Origin: Carboxylicivirga sp.
GTDB taxonomy: Bacteria; Bacteroidota; Bacteroidia; Bacteroidales; Marinilabiliaceae
Direction: 5' to 3'
Length of the DNA stretch: 64,000 nucleotides
Assembly: GCA_025210475.1 (NCBI GenBank)
Contig: JAOARW010000027.1
Coordinates: forward strand, 1-64,000
The stretch's first letter is position 1. Each line of letters opens with the position of its first letter. The position numbers and the translations under genes were made by a program. Below the pieces are notes generated by a model, which worked only from the letters and a program-made list of their open reading frames with translations, did no database searches and was not told the origin of the DNA. Positions 44,397-54,614 of the stretch are shown one piece after another.

Positions 44397-46679
44397 ATGT
44401 ATAAAAAAGTAATAGTTATATTTTTAGCAGTTATTTATTGCGGAGTCGTTAGTTCTTCAAATACAGTAAATATTATTCCAAAACCAGGACGATGTGAAGT
44501 TAAAGAAGGATCATGTCTACTAACTGAAAATACCGTTTGGGTATGTACAGATGAGGAAGCCACCAGAGAAGGTAAAAGGTTATATAAATTGCTTGGATAT
44601 AATGATTTTAAGCTAATCGAAAAGAAACCTTCTGAAGATTATATTCGATTTCAAAAAGTTAAGAATCTGAAACCTGAAGCATATCGCTTAAGTATTCATA
44701 AAAAGGGTGTTGATATACAAGCCTCAGGAAAAGCAGGTTTTTTCTATGCAGTTCAATCTTTGCGTCAATTATTGCCTGAAAATATATCTATTTCAAAAAA
44801 AGAATCTTATACACTTCCCTGCGTAGATATCGAGGATGAGCCACGTTTTGCATGGCGTGGTATGCATATGGATTTCTCACGCCATTTTTTTGATGTAAAC
44901 GAGGTTAAATCATTTCTCGACAATATGGCTTTGTATAAGCTAAATAAATATCACATGCACCTGACGGATGATCAGGGATGGCGTATTGAAATTAAAAAAT
45001 ACCCATTATTAACAGAACAAGGAGCGTGGCGCCAACCATCGCGTCATGATATTGAATGCAATAAACGTGCAATTGATGACAAACTTTTAGTTATCGATGA
45101 AGATAAATTTAAGGTGGTTAATGGTAAAAAACTCTATGGTGGATTTTTTACACAAGAAGATATTAAGGAAATTATAGCCTATGCAACAGAAAGAAACATT
45201 GAGGTAATTCCTGAAATTGATGTTCCTGGGCATTTTAGAGCGGCGATGGATCAATATCCTCATTTCACCTGTTTTGGTAAATCAGGACAAGGTATTTCGA
45301 ATGCTAACCGTTCAATACCTGCCTGTCTGGGTAATTCAGAAGCATACCAGTTTATTAAGGACATATTAACGGAAGTAGGTGAGCTTTTCCCATCTCAGTA
45401 TATCCATATTGGAGGCGATGAAGTGTTGACAGAGAATTGGGAAGTTTGCCCTAAATGTCAGAAGGTAGTGGATGAACATCATCTGGAGTCAGCTCATGAA
45501 TTACAATCATATTTTAATCGCGACATAGAGGCATTTTTAAAGACGAAAGGTAAAAAAGTAATTGGCTGGGATGAGATTGTACTTGGTGGTATAAGCGAGA
45601 GTGCTACCATGATGTGGTGGAGAAGCTTTCGAAAAGAAGGGCACGAAGCCGTTAAGAAGTGCATAGAGAACGGAAACGAAATGGTGTTTGCGCCACTAAG
45701 TCCTTATTACTTTGACTACGGAAACGGTGCGGATCCAATAGAAAATGTTTATAATAAATCGGCGAATATAATTCCTGAATACGTTACTAAGAAACAGGAA
45801 AAACTGATTAAAGGAATTCAGGCTTGTTTATGGGCTGAGTACATACCAAATAATGAGCGACTTGAATATATGACTTACCCACGGATGTTAGCGCTGGCTG
45901 AAACCGCTTGGTCACCTGTAAAAGTTCAGGATTATAAAGATTTTAATAGTCGTTTGCAACAACATTATCCAAGAATGGATGCGCGAGGTATTAATTATGC
46001 CTTGCGAAAAATTGAAGGAATCGAACGTAAAATGCTGGTTATCGATTCTTTGTCGATAGAGCTTACAACAAAGGAACCTAATGCGGCTCTATATTATACA
46101 TTGGATGGAACAGTACCAACAGTTTTAGAAAGCAATAAGTATTCGCAACAGTTTATTATTGCTGACAATGCAACTATTAATGCCATTGCGGTTAAAAACG
46201 GTAAAGCAAATAAAGTCTATAAAGCAACTGTTATTAAACAATCTTATAAAGAGGCTATCAAAGATGAAGCACCTTTTTCGGGTCTTCAGTGCTGGAAATT
46301 TAACACTAATAAAGTCGATGATTCAAACATCTGCAAGTATGCACCGGAGCTGGTTGCTAAAACGATTGGGAAGTATTCTACAAAAGACGGTCGTGATTAT
46401 GCACTATTGTATATGGGTTTTATTGAAGTTGATAAAGATGGTGAATATAAGTTTTCTGCCAGTGTAAGAGGAGATTGTCATTTATTTATTGATGGATTTA
46501 AGGTAATAGAAAATACCAGGCATGATGGTATTGGAAGCGGTTATGCTCCACTCAAAGCGGGCTTACATAAAGTTGAAATTCGATTTGAGAATGTTAAATC
46601 CGGATGGGGAGCAAATATTAAGATTCAACAGCCTGGAGGAAAGAAGAAAGAAACAATAGATGCTATAATAAAAAAGTAA
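44397..46679 (+). CDS. glycoside hydrolase family 20 with chitobiase C-terminal and PA14-like domains
   Basis: Beta-N-acetylhexosaminidase (760 aa, signal peptide). It has a GH20 N-terminal domain (NIIPKPGRCEVKEG), the barrel with KYHMHLTDDQGWRIEIKKYP and HIGGDEVLTENWEVC (Asp341-Glu342 catalytic), and WSPVKVQDYKDF closing the barrel. It then has a chitobiase/hexosaminidase C-terminal-type domain (ALYYTLDGTVPTVLESNKYS) and a PA14-like domain (YKFSASVRGDCHLFIDGFKV), both likely sugar-binding. Unlike the PUL-1 GH20, it keeps the normal GGDE motif. It is followed 6 bp later by a sulfatase and may act on GlcNAc or GalNAc after desulfation. Confidence 0.93.
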   Translation: MYKKVIVIFLAVIYCGVVSSSNTVNIIPKPGRCEVKEGSCLLTENTVWVCTDEEATREGKRLYKLLGYNDFKLIEKKPSEDYIRFQKVKNLKPEAYRLSIHKKGVDIQASGKAGFFYAVQSLRQLLPENISISKKESYTLPCVDIEDEPRFAWRGMHMDFSRHFFDVNEVKSFLDNMALYKLNKYHMHLTDDQGWRIEIKKYPLLTEQGAWRQPSRHDIECNKRAIDDKLLVIDEDKFKVVNGKKLYGGFFTQEDIKEIIAYATERNIEVIPEIDVPGHFRAAMDQYPHFTCFGKSGQGISNANRSIPACLGNSEAYQFIKDILTEVGELFPSQYIHIGGDEVLTENWEVCPKCQKVVDEHHLESAHELQSYFNRDIEAFLKTKGKKVIGWDEIVLGGISESATMMWWRSFRKEGHEAVKKCIENGNEMVFAPLSPYYFDYGNGADPIENVYNKSANIIPEYVTKKQEKLIKGIQACLWAEYIPNNERLEYMTYPRMLALAETAWSPVKVQDYKDFNSRLQQHYPRMDARGINYALRKIEGIERKMLVIDSLSIELTTKEPNAALYYTLDGTVPTVLESNKYSQQFIIADNATINAIAVKNGKANKVYKATVIKQSYKEAIKDEAPFSGLQCWKFNTNKVDDSNICKYAPELVAKTIGKYSTKDGRDYALLYMGFIEVDKDGEYKFSASVRGDCHLFIDGFKVIENTRHDGIGSGYAPLKAGLHKVEIRFENVKSGWGANIKIQQPGGKKKETIDAIIKK

Positions 46680-46685
46680 AGGAAA

Positions 46686-48236
46686 ATGATCTATAGAATG
46701 TATTTGTTGCTGATGATGAGCTTTTTATTCGCTTGTCAACCAGCCAAGAAAGAAGAAAAGAAACCAAACATACTATTTATCATGGCTGATGATCACACAT
46801 CTCAGGCATGGGGAATATATGGTGGTGTTTTAAAAGATTATGTTCATGTTCCTAACATTACAAGACTGGCAGATGAAGGTATGGTATTAAATAACTGCTT
46901 TTGTACCAATTCTATTTGTGTGCCAAGTCGTGCATCAATCTTAACAGGGCAGTATAGTCATAAAAATGGCGTTTATATGCTACGTGATAAGGCTAAACCT
47001 GACAGTGTAAATATCGCAAAAGTTTTGCAAGCTAATGGCTACCAAACTGCAATTGTAGGAAAGTGGCACTTAAAAACTCAACCACAAGGTTTTGATTTTT
47101 TCAAAGTTCTACCAGGTCAGGGAATTTATCACAATCCAATGCTTAAATCAAAAGAAGATTGGGTAGATGGTTACAAAGGCGGAAAAGAGCATAAAGGATT
47201 TTCTACAGATGTAATTACAGATCTTACAATTAATTGGTTGGACAAAAGGGATGATTCAAAGCCATTTATGATGATGTGTCACTTTAAGGCAACACATGAA
47301 CCTTTTGATTATCCGGAGCGTTACAAAGATTTATATAAGGATATTGAAATTCCAGAGCCGGCTTCTCTATATGATTTTGATCCGGCGAATACCGGTCGTA
47401 CGTTTGAAGGGCAGCAGCTTGAAAATTTAGGAGGACGTTGGGAGAAAGCTTCAGCCGATCCGGATAAATGGTGGTGTAAGTATCCAGGCATGCCTTTCTC
47501 TACACAGAATTTGGATTCTATCGCCGGACGTAAGAAAATCTATCAAAAATTTGTAAAAGACTTTATGCGCTGCGGAGCTGCCATTGATGATAACATTGGC
47601 CGATTGTTGGACTATCTTGACGAACAAGGCTTGGCAGAAAATACCATTGTTGTTTATACTGCTGATCAGGGGTACTTCCTGGGTGAACATGGATTTTTCG
47701 ATAAACGTATGATACTGGAAGAATCATTACGCATGCCATTTGTGGTTCGTTACCCTAAAGAGATTAAAGGAGGAACACGTAATAGCGACATTATTCTTAA
47801 TGTTGATTTCCCTGTTTTATTTGCTGATTATGCAGGCCTTGAAACACCGGATGGCATGCAAGGGAGAAGTTTTCGTGAAAACCTGAAAGGAAACACACCC
47901 CAAGATTGGAGAAAGTCAATGTACTATCGTTATTGGGAGCACGCACCTGTGCGTCCCGGACACTTTGGTATTCGTAACGAACGTTACAAACTGGCTTTTT
48001 TCTATGGGCAACCTATGGATTTAAAATCAAAGCAAAAACCAACAGAACCGCAATGGGAGTTTTATGATTTAAAAGAAGATCCTAATGAACTTCATAATGC
48101 ATATGGAGATGATAAATACACAGACGTTATTTCTCAAATGAAAAATGAGCTGATCCAACTAAGAAGCGAGTTAGGAGATGAAGATATGGATCGTCCCTGG
48201 ATTAAAACTGTTGTTAACGATAACTGGACAAAATAG
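46686..48236 (+). CDS. S1-family sulfatase, lipoprotein (first of an abutting pair)
   Basis: Removes sulfate esters from sugars (516 aa). The lipobox LFACQ (Cys17) anchors it. The formylglycine signature is ICVPSRASILTGQ, with Cys78 to be modified. Metal-ligand stretches are MADDHTSQ and the later TADQGYFLGEHGFFDKR. The sequence style (YSHKNGVY, KWHLKTQPQGFD) resembles the subfamily containing GlcNAc-6-sulfatases, but that is tentative. The stop codon is directly followed by the ATG of the next sulfatase, with no gap. Confidence 0.92.
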   Translation: MIYRMYLLLMMSFLFACQPAKKEEKKPNILFIMADDHTSQAWGIYGGVLKDYVHVPNITRLADEGMVLNNCFCTNSICVPSRASILTGQYSHKNGVYMLRDKAKPDSVNIAKVLQANGYQTAIVGKWHLKTQPQGFDFFKVLPGQGIYHNPMLKSKEDWVDGYKGGKEHKGFSTDVITDLTINWLDKRDDSKPFMMMCHFKATHEPFDYPERYKDLYKDIEIPEPASLYDFDPANTGRTFEGQQLENLGGRWEKASADPDKWWCKYPGMPFSTQNLDSIAGRKKIYQKFVKDFMRCGAAIDDNIGRLLDYLDEQGLAENTIVVYTADQGYFLGEHGFFDKRMILEESLRMPFVVRYPKEIKGGTRNSDIILNVDFPVLFADYAGLETPDGMQGRSFRENLKGNTPQDWRKSMYYRYWEHAPVRPGHFGIRNERYKLAFFYGQPMDLKSKQKPTEPQWEFYDLKEDPNELHNAYGDDKYTDVISQMKNELIQLRSELGDEDMDRPWIKTVVNDNWTK

Positions 48237-49547
48237 ATGAGATTAAGAGTTGTAATACTGTTTGTTGTTTTTTCCCTTGCCATTTGTTTTGCTGGAGCAA
48301 AAGGTAAGGTGAAGAAACAACCTAATATCATCCTGATAATGGCAGATGATATGGGGTACGAATGTATTGGTGCCAATGGATGTACTGAATATGCCACTCC
48401 CGAGATTGACCAGATGGCAGAGAATGGAATACGATTTACGAACTGCGTTTCTCAGCCATTGTGTACGCCATCTCGTGTCAAGTTAATGACGGGCTTACGC
48501 AATTATCAGAATTATGAGCATTTTGGTTATTTAAATGTCAATCAAATGACTTTTGCCCATGTCGTGAAAGATGCTGGTTACAGCACCTGTATTGCCGGTA
48601 AATGGCAATTAAATGGCATCAAGTATAAAGACATTCTTAAGGATTGGGATGACAATACAAAGGTCAATAAGTTGGGTTTTGATGAATATTGTTTATGGCA
48701 ATATACTCAGCACGCCCGTTTGGGAGGGCGTTTTTCGAATCCGTTGATTGAGCAGAATGGCGAAATCCTGGACAGATCGAAGGATGTCTATGGTCCCGAT
48801 GTCTTTAGCAATTATGTTATTGATTTTATTGAAAAAAACCAGGACAAGCCTTTCTTTATTTATTACCCGATGGTACTGGTGCATGATCCTTTTGTTCCCA
48901 CGCCTGATTCAGAACTGTGGCAAGATGAGAAACTGCGCAAGAAACACGATAAAGATAATTTTAAGGATATGGTGGAGTACTGCGATAAGATTGTAGGTAA
49001 AATTAATCATAAACTTCAGGAACTTGGTATAGCGGATAATACCATCGTGATATTCACAGGTGACAATGGTACCCATAAATCAATAATTACCAGCACAAGT
49101 AATGGAGATATAAAAGGTGGCAAAGGATTAACAACAAGTGCCGGTACGCATGTGCCATTGGTCGTTAAGTATCCTGATGGCATTAAGAAAGCTAACACTT
49201 ATAGTGGGCTTATTGAGTTTAGCGATTTCTATCCAACATTAGCAGAACTGGTTGATAGAAAAGTTAAGTCTGATGGTATTAGCTTTTCAAAATTACTTCA
49301 GGGAAAGAAAAATAAAGATAGAGAAGTGGCTGTGGTTCACTATGATCCTAGATGGGGAAAGCATAAACCTGCTCGTTTTGTCAGGAATATCGAATATAAG
49401 CTATATGAGTCGGGTCAATTCTTCAATATCCAAAACGATGTACTGGAGCAAGAACCTTTATCTATTCAGCAGTTAAGTGTCAGGCAATTAAAGATATATA
49501 ACAAGCTCAAAAAGCAACTGCAAAAATTACCAAATCCGAAGATTTAA
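48237..49547 (+). CDS. S1-family sulfatase (second of the abutting pair)
   Basis: Sulfatase of 436 aa with a signal peptide and no lipobox, so probably soluble in the periplasm. Motifs: IMADDMGYECIG, the signature PLCTPSRVKLMTG with Cys76 as the formylglycine site, GKWQLNG, and TGDNGTHKSI for the metal. It begins immediately after the stop of the previous sulfatase, so the two are translationally coupled. The active-site neighbourhoods are quite different, so they should take different sulfate positions or sugars. Confidence 0.92.
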   Translation: MRLRVVILFVVFSLAICFAGAKGKVKKQPNIILIMADDMGYECIGANGCTEYATPEIDQMAENGIRFTNCVSQPLCTPSRVKLMTGLRNYQNYEHFGYLNVNQMTFAHVVKDAGYSTCIAGKWQLNGIKYKDILKDWDDNTKVNKLGFDEYCLWQYTQHARLGGRFSNPLIEQNGEILDRSKDVYGPDVFSNYVIDFIEKNQDKPFFIYYPMVLVHDPFVPTPDSELWQDEKLRKKHDKDNFKDMVEYCDKIVGKINHKLQELGIADNTIVIFTGDNGTHKSIITSTSNGDIKGGKGLTTSAGTHVPLVVKYPDGIKKANTYSGLIEFSDFYPTLAELVDRKVKSDGISFSKLLQGKKNKDREVAVVHYDPRWGKHKPARFVRNIEYKLYESGQFFNIQNDVLEQEPLSIQQLSVRQLKIYNKLKKQLQKLPNPKI

Positions 49548-49579
49548 GATTAAATCATTTATGAATTAAATTCTTTATT

Positions 49580-52500
49580 ATGAGAAAAAAAATTACAAAG
49601 AAAATTCTGATTAGCATAATAGGAGTTGTCCTCTTATGGAATCCAGTGTTAGTCAGTGCGCAAGAAGTACTAAAAAAGTACTATGAAGGCAACACTGAAG
49701 CTACTCCTTTAGGGCTTGATGAAGGTGAAACACGTAGAGGTTATGCAATCATAACAACTCGAGATTTAGCCATGAGCCTAACTAAATTGGGGGCATTTGC
49801 AGCACATAAAGCATCCTTAGGTTTTAATGTATATATCGTTACAGAGGAAGATTTTGGTGGCGGACAAGGTGAAACAGCCGCTTACAATATTCGTCGATGG
49901 TTGCAAGGTAACTATCAGGAACTGGGATTAATTTATACCTTAATGATAGGTAATCCAACCCCTAGTTGTGGTGACATACCGATGATGGTTGCCATGCTAC
50001 CCACCAAAGCAACAGCCACAGAACAAGTTCCGACAGATTATTATTATGCAGATATTGATGGCAACTGGGATTTAAATAACAATGGTTTGGTAGGTGAACG
50101 TGCTGATTTTGGCGAAGATGGCTTAAACGGAGTTTGGGAAGTTCTTGTTGGACGTATTTATTATTACGGCGAAGATGACAATTGGCTGGGTGTGGCTAAT
50201 AATTGGAGTAAAAAAGCGGATGTTGACGAAATTCTTCAACGATCGATTGACTATGATAATGACCAGGATATTGAATGGCGTTACAATTTTTTTGCCTATG
50301 ACGTTGATAAAATGGATGGTGGATCTCGTTCTGAAATTGTAGGTAAATTTCTGGAGCCCAATGGAATAAATTATATACATAGTGCAGAGATAAATGTTTT
50401 TGCAGGCTTGTCAAAACCTGATTATATAAGAGAACAAGGGCACAGTAATACGACCATATTGCAGGAAAACGATTTTGGTTATATGAAGTGGCAATCTCAT
50501 GGAACGACTAGTGCAACCTGGGGGCTTAATAGTAATGCAGTGGCAGCAAATCTCAATCCTGCAAGACCTACTTTTATTAATTTTGCAGGTTGTTGGACAG
50601 CAAATGTTGATAGGGCAAATAATATTGCAGGAGCCACATTACGATATTATGCTATTGGCGCAGGTTCAAACACAATGGGGGTTACTGGCTACTCAGCCCC
50701 AGGAACAAAAATTCCAGAACTAGAACCGCATAACAATAACTTTACAATAAAGTTTTTGGAAGGAAAAAGTGCAGGTTATGTGCATTATGAATTTTATGCA
50801 GATATAGCCCGATATGCTTCAAATACAGTGGGTAATACCATGCTTAAGCACAATTATTATGGAGACCCCTCTATTGTGATATTTCGTAATGGCATAAATG
50901 TGCCATCTTCTGTTGTGGTTTCACCTGTAAAGTATACTTATTTTATCAAAGAAATGGATGAACCTCGTGACCAAGCCCAGGTTTTTACAGTTTGGAGTAA
51001 TATTGAAGGGCATCAGTTGGCGGGTGATGTAACCACCGATGTAGATTGGTTAACCATAACGAACCTGGGAGCTACAACAACTGATAAAGCTGGGGGAATT
51101 GATATTAAAGTAGAAACCAATGCCAATGTAGATGCCTTACCTGCTGGCGAAAATACTGCCACATTAACATTCACTGGCTCTGATGGAAAAATAACAAAAA
51201 GAGAATTTACACTGAATATAAATACACCTAAGCAGTTGGCACATTATTCGTTTGATGGGGATAATGTACTCAAAAATCAAATGAATACTTCTTTGGGGCG
51301 AATTTCAGTCTCAAACACTACAGATAATGCAGTAATTAATAACATTATCACAAGCTCAACCGGTCTTCCTGGTAAGATTGGAAATGGACTTTTGTTAGAC
51401 CGTAATATATCGACTTTAGGGTTTACTTGTAATTATCTACCAACCAATAATATTGGTAGTAGTACACATACTTTCTGGATCAAACATGGAGAAGTGCTTC
51501 CGTTTGGTGGTCAGGTCTTTACGGTTAATAAAGGAGTGTTGAGTTTTGGTGTTTCTGATTCAAAATATTACGTAAGTGTAAAAGAGGCTGATCACATGTG
51601 GCGTGAGGGAATATTACCTGAAGAAACAAAAATATTACTATCTGAATCTACGATTCAGGCCGATACTTGGGTGCATGTGGCTATCATCATCGATCGAACA
51701 CAGGATAAACTGCGTTTGGTGCTAAATGGAGTCGAAGATGCCTCTATGGATTTACTACACAGAGGTAGCATTTATAGTCCTAATAAACATGGCTACAGTG
51801 CCTATCAAATAAATGCTATTGATGGTGCAATAGATGAATTGGCTTGCTACAATTATCCACTATCATTAGCAGAGATAGGTTATGAAATGCAAGGTGTTAA
51901 AGTTAGTCCTGTGTATCCGCAGGATAAATCAAATCTGTTTGAGCAAAATGATGTTAATTTTCAATGGACTAACGTAGAGAGTGCTTCTTCTTATAATTTC
52001 TACTATGGAAAAGATTATGATGACTTAATTTTAACTAATCCAGTAACGTCAGCAAGCATTACCGGTTTAGTAACTTCGAATGCAAACGTTGTAGCACTAG
52101 AGAGTGATATCGAATATTACTGGCGTGTTGATATCGTGATGGATAATGGTGATATAATTAAAGGTAATATCTTTAGTTGTTATACACCTAATGTTTTATG
52201 GCATCAGGAGAGCATTAATGTTACACTATCAACACCATTAGATATTAAAATTTCTGATAACATGGTGTATGATAAAATTCGTTTTCAGGGTGAGTATTAC
52301 ACCGTTGGTGGTCGCAAGTCTCCATTCCGTATTTATATCTACACAAAAGATGAATTGGGCAATGATATCCAGATGCTTGATATCAATGGAGTTGATTATT
52401 TAAGAAGGAATTGTGGAAAAAGCAGTAACGGTCGGGTATTTGGTAGTCCGGAAGACGGATTAATTGAATTTGAAATATTGCCTGAATTTATGAATAAACC

Positions 52501-52864
52501 TATTTGGGCAAGATTTTACGCTGAAAGAACAGAAGGATACGACTTCACAAATCCTTGCTTTTATGCGCCAAAAACAAAAGAAGCCTTACCAATATTTGTA
52601 GATGAGGAAAAGATAATATCGGATGTACGTGTTGGCCATATGGAAGACTTATCCTTTGATGTGTCCCAACTGGCAAGTGAGCCCGAACAAGTTATTACTT
52701 ATGAGCTAATTGGAGATGTGCAGGATTGGATAATGTTAGAAGATAAAATGCTTATGGGTTTCCGTCAGCCAACGGAGGCATGTAGTTGTATTGTAACTGT
52801 TAAGGCGACTGATGTAAACGGAGAAACTGATACGATTGATATTTTATTCAATGTAGTGGAGTAA
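49580..52864 (+). CDS. gingipain-like C25 cysteine peptidase, multidomain
   Basis: Predicted secreted cysteine protease (1094 aa, signal peptide ending VLVSAQ). The caspase-like C25 domain spans about 50-435: YAIITTRDLAMSLTKLGAF, VYIVTEEDF, LIYTLMIGNP, WEVLVGRIY, then the catalytic His307 in WQSHGTTSATWG and Cys338 in NFAGCWTANVD. The His-Cys spacing of 31 is close to that of gingipains. It continues with a BACON-like domain (about 440-550), a LamG-like domain (about 555-770, LAHYSFDGDNVL), a fibronectin III-like domain, and an Ig/cadherin-like end (FDVSQLASEPEQVITYELIG). No T9SS tail is visible, though C25 enzymes usually have one. It probably attacks the protein part of the PUL-2 substrate. 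Confidence 0.85.
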   Translation: MRKKITKKILISIIGVVLLWNPVLVSAQEVLKKYYEGNTEATPLGLDEGETRRGYAIITTRDLAMSLTKLGAFAAHKASLGFNVYIVTEEDFGGGQGETAAYNIRRWLQGNYQELGLIYTLMIGNPTPSCGDIPMMVAMLPTKATATEQVPTDYYYADIDGNWDLNNNGLVGERADFGEDGLNGVWEVLVGRIYYYGEDDNWLGVANNWSKKADVDEILQRSIDYDNDQDIEWRYNFFAYDVDKMDGGSRSEIVGKFLEPNGINYIHSAEINVFAGLSKPDYIREQGHSNTTILQENDFGYMKWQSHGTTSATWGLNSNAVAANLNPARPTFINFAGCWTANVDRANNIAGATLRYYAIGAGSNTMGVTGYSAPGTKIPELEPHNNNFTIKFLEGKSAGYVHYEFYADIARYASNTVGNTMLKHNYYGDPSIVIFRNGINVPSSVVVSPVKYTYFIKEMDEPRDQAQVFTVWSNIEGHQLAGDVTTDVDWLTITNLGATTTDKAGGIDIKVETNANVDALPAGENTATLTFTGSDGKITKREFTLNINTPKQLAHYSFDGDNVLKNQMNTSLGRISVSNTTDNAVINNIITSSTGLPGKIGNGLLLDRNISTLGFTCNYLPTNNIGSSTHTFWIKHGEVLPFGGQVFTVNKGVLSFGVSDSKYYVSVKEADHMWREGILPEETKILLSESTIQADTWVHVAIIIDRTQDKLRLVLNGVEDASMDLLHRGSIYSPNKHGYSAYQINAIDGAIDELACYNYPLSLAEIGYEMQGVKVSPVYPQDKSNLFEQNDVNFQWTNVESASSYNFYYGKDYDDLILTNPVTSASITGLVTSNANVVALESDIEYYWRVDIVMDNGDIIKGNIFSCYTPNVLWHQESINVTLSTPLDIKISDNMVYDKIRFQGEYYTVGGRKSPFRIYIYTKDELGNDIQMLDINGVDYLRRNCGKSSNGRVFGSPEDGLIEFEILPEFMNKPIWARFYAERTEGYDFTNPCFYAPKTKEALPIFVDEEKIISDVRVGHMEDLSFDVSQLASEPEQVITYELIGDVQDWIMLEDKMLMGFRQPTEACSCIVTVKATDVNGETDTIDILFNVVE

Positions 52865-52870
52865 GTTAGT

Positions 52871-52904
52871 TGAAGATTACCAATAACGGTATTGGTAATC
52901 TTCA
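52871..52904 (+). terminator. 14-bp hairpin after the C25 peptidase
   Basis: TGAAGATTACCAAT (52871-52884) pairs perfectly with 52891-52904 around 6 bases. It is the longest perfect stem among the PUL-2 gaps. Confidence 0.65.
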
Positions 52905-52954
52905 CTTGTCATGATGGAACGAAATTAAAATGACAGTAATAAAAAAATAAAGAC

Positions 52955-54544
52955 ATGCACAAAATATTATCAACATTATTACTTGTAACCATTAGCTCAT
53001 TAATATGGGGCCAGAGTGTTACGCTATCAGTACCCGAAACTTTTGGTGGAGACGAAAGTTGCTATTATATCCAATCGGTAGCCCTTGATGCGCAGAATGC
53101 TGTTGTATTTTATAGTGGTAGTGATGGAACCAAGGTTCGTAATATAAACATTGAAAACGGAACAATATCTTATGGTAATCCTTTAGTTGTTAGTTATGGT
53201 ACATTATCTATCGATGGGGTAAATCGTACTTCACAGTATATTAAGGATGATGAACTGGCAATAAGTAAAAAAGAAAACATCTTGGATGTACCTTTAAAAA
53301 TTGTTCGTAATTCATCAGATTCATTTATATTATTTTATGAGGATGATAAAAATCCAGGTTCAAATGTGGCGCGGTTTGGAACGTTACAGAATGGTGTACT
53401 GAACCTAGGGAATGAATATGTTTTTGGTGCGAACGGAATCGTTGGAGTCAATGGTTTCGATGCAATTAACCTAAATAATGGTCAGTTTTTAATGGCCTAC
53501 AATAATGACGAATCTGAATCTTTAGAAACGGATAATCAAATTGGCCATCAGGTTGCTTCAATTAGCCCCGGGGATTTAAATACAACAATTGCTTTTTCCG
53601 ATTTTTTACCAATATCAATGAAAGGAATTGATGCGTCTGATTTGTCAATAGCTAAAATTTCAAATACTCAGTTTGTTATTGCTTATATTAATCGTGTAAA
53701 TAACTCAAAAGGCGAGTATGTTGTTGGTACGATGGTAGATAACTCTATTGAATTATCACCAGTTTACACATTTAGTAGTCTGGATTTAAGTGGAGTAAAA
53801 GCAATCGGTCTGGGAAATAATAAATTTGTTATCAATTATGGAGTTGACAATGTATTGGAATTCTCTAAGGATTATGGATATAGCCTGCTAGGTGAGGTAT
53901 CAGGTGCCGGTATTGATGCATTAGTTCAATTCAGCGATCCATACATATTTAACCCTGATGGATGCAGTAATTACGATATGGATGGTGTCGCACTTACGAA
54001 TGATGCCTTTATATTGTTTTGGTCGAACGGGAGTATCACAAACTCTAATAGGTTTGCTGTCGGTAAGCTTGTTAATAACGATATTGTTTTTGATAAAAAT
54101 GTCGATGATCAACTACCTGAGATAGCATATCCAAGCGTGAGTCTGATGTCGCCGGATAACCTGTTGTTTTCTTATCAGAATCAGTCCAGTAGCCAATTCC
54201 TTGGTAAAAATGTATTTGTTAATACACAGAGCTTAATTCCGGACTTAGTTGAAAGTTTGATTGTACCTACCCCAGGCACACCAACTAATGATGAAAAATT
54301 AACGACAAGTAATTTCAGATTATACCCAACGATAACTACGGGGACAGTCAAAATTGAACTAGAGAATGCAAAGGGTGATGATGTATCTATAAAAATTTTC
54401 GATATGACATCAAAGATGATCTATTCAAAAAAAACGCAAAATAATTCGGTTGAATTAAATTTTGATGAATTTGATAAGGGAATGTATTTAGTTTCAGTTC
54501 AGGTAGGAACGTCCTTATTAACCAAAAAGATAATAAAACAATAA
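52955..54544 (+). CDS. secreted seven-repeat (propeller-like) protein with T9SS tail
   Basis: Unrecognised secreted protein (529 aa). After the signal peptide (ends LIWGQ) I see seven spaced copies of a short aromatic beta-strand motif: VVFYS (about 49), FILFY (124), FLMAY (178), FVIAY (240), FVINY (291), FILFW (352) and LLFSY (403). The spacing is about 50-75 residues, and most copies are followed by a run like VARFGTLQNGVLNLG, then by an Ala/Ile/Asp-rich strand. This is what a seven-bladed beta-propeller would look like. A T9SS tail follows (NFRLYPTITTGTVKIELE, MTSKMIYSKKTQ, FDKGMYLVSVQ, KKIIKQ). No catalytic motif is visible. It lies between the C25 peptidase and a LamG-like protein and is probably a surface glycan- or protein-binding factor. 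Confidence 0.7.
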   Translation: MHKILSTLLLVTISSLIWGQSVTLSVPETFGGDESCYYIQSVALDAQNAVVFYSGSDGTKVRNINIENGTISYGNPLVVSYGTLSIDGVNRTSQYIKDDELAISKKENILDVPLKIVRNSSDSFILFYEDDKNPGSNVARFGTLQNGVLNLGNEYVFGANGIVGVNGFDAINLNNGQFLMAYNNDESESLETDNQIGHQVASISPGDLNTTIAFSDFLPISMKGIDASDLSIAKISNTQFVIAYINRVNNSKGEYVVGTMVDNSIELSPVYTFSSLDLSGVKAIGLGNNKFVINYGVDNVLEFSKDYGYSLLGEVSGAGIDALVQFSDPYIFNPDGCSNYDMDGVALTNDAFILFWSNGSITNSNRFAVGKLVNNDIVFDKNVDDQLPEIAYPSVSLMSPDNLLFSYQNQSSSQFLGKNVFVNTQSLIPDLVESLIVPTPGTPTNDEKLTTSNFRLYPTITTGTVKIELENAKGDDVSIKIFDMTSKMIYSKKTQNNSVELNFDEFDKGMYLVSVQVGTSLLTKKIIKQ

Positions 54545-54548
54545 GATT

Positions 54549-54580
54549 TCTCCGGGTATTGTTTCGATAATACCCGGAGA
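54549..54580 (+). terminator. 12-bp GC-rich hairpin
   Basis: TCTCCGGGTATT (54549-54560) and AATACCCGGAGA (54569-54580) pair perfectly around 8 bases, starting 5 bp after the propeller-like gene's stop. Confidence 0.65.
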
Positions 54581-54614
54581 ATCTCAATGCTAATTTTAAT
54601 AAAAGCTAAATGTT

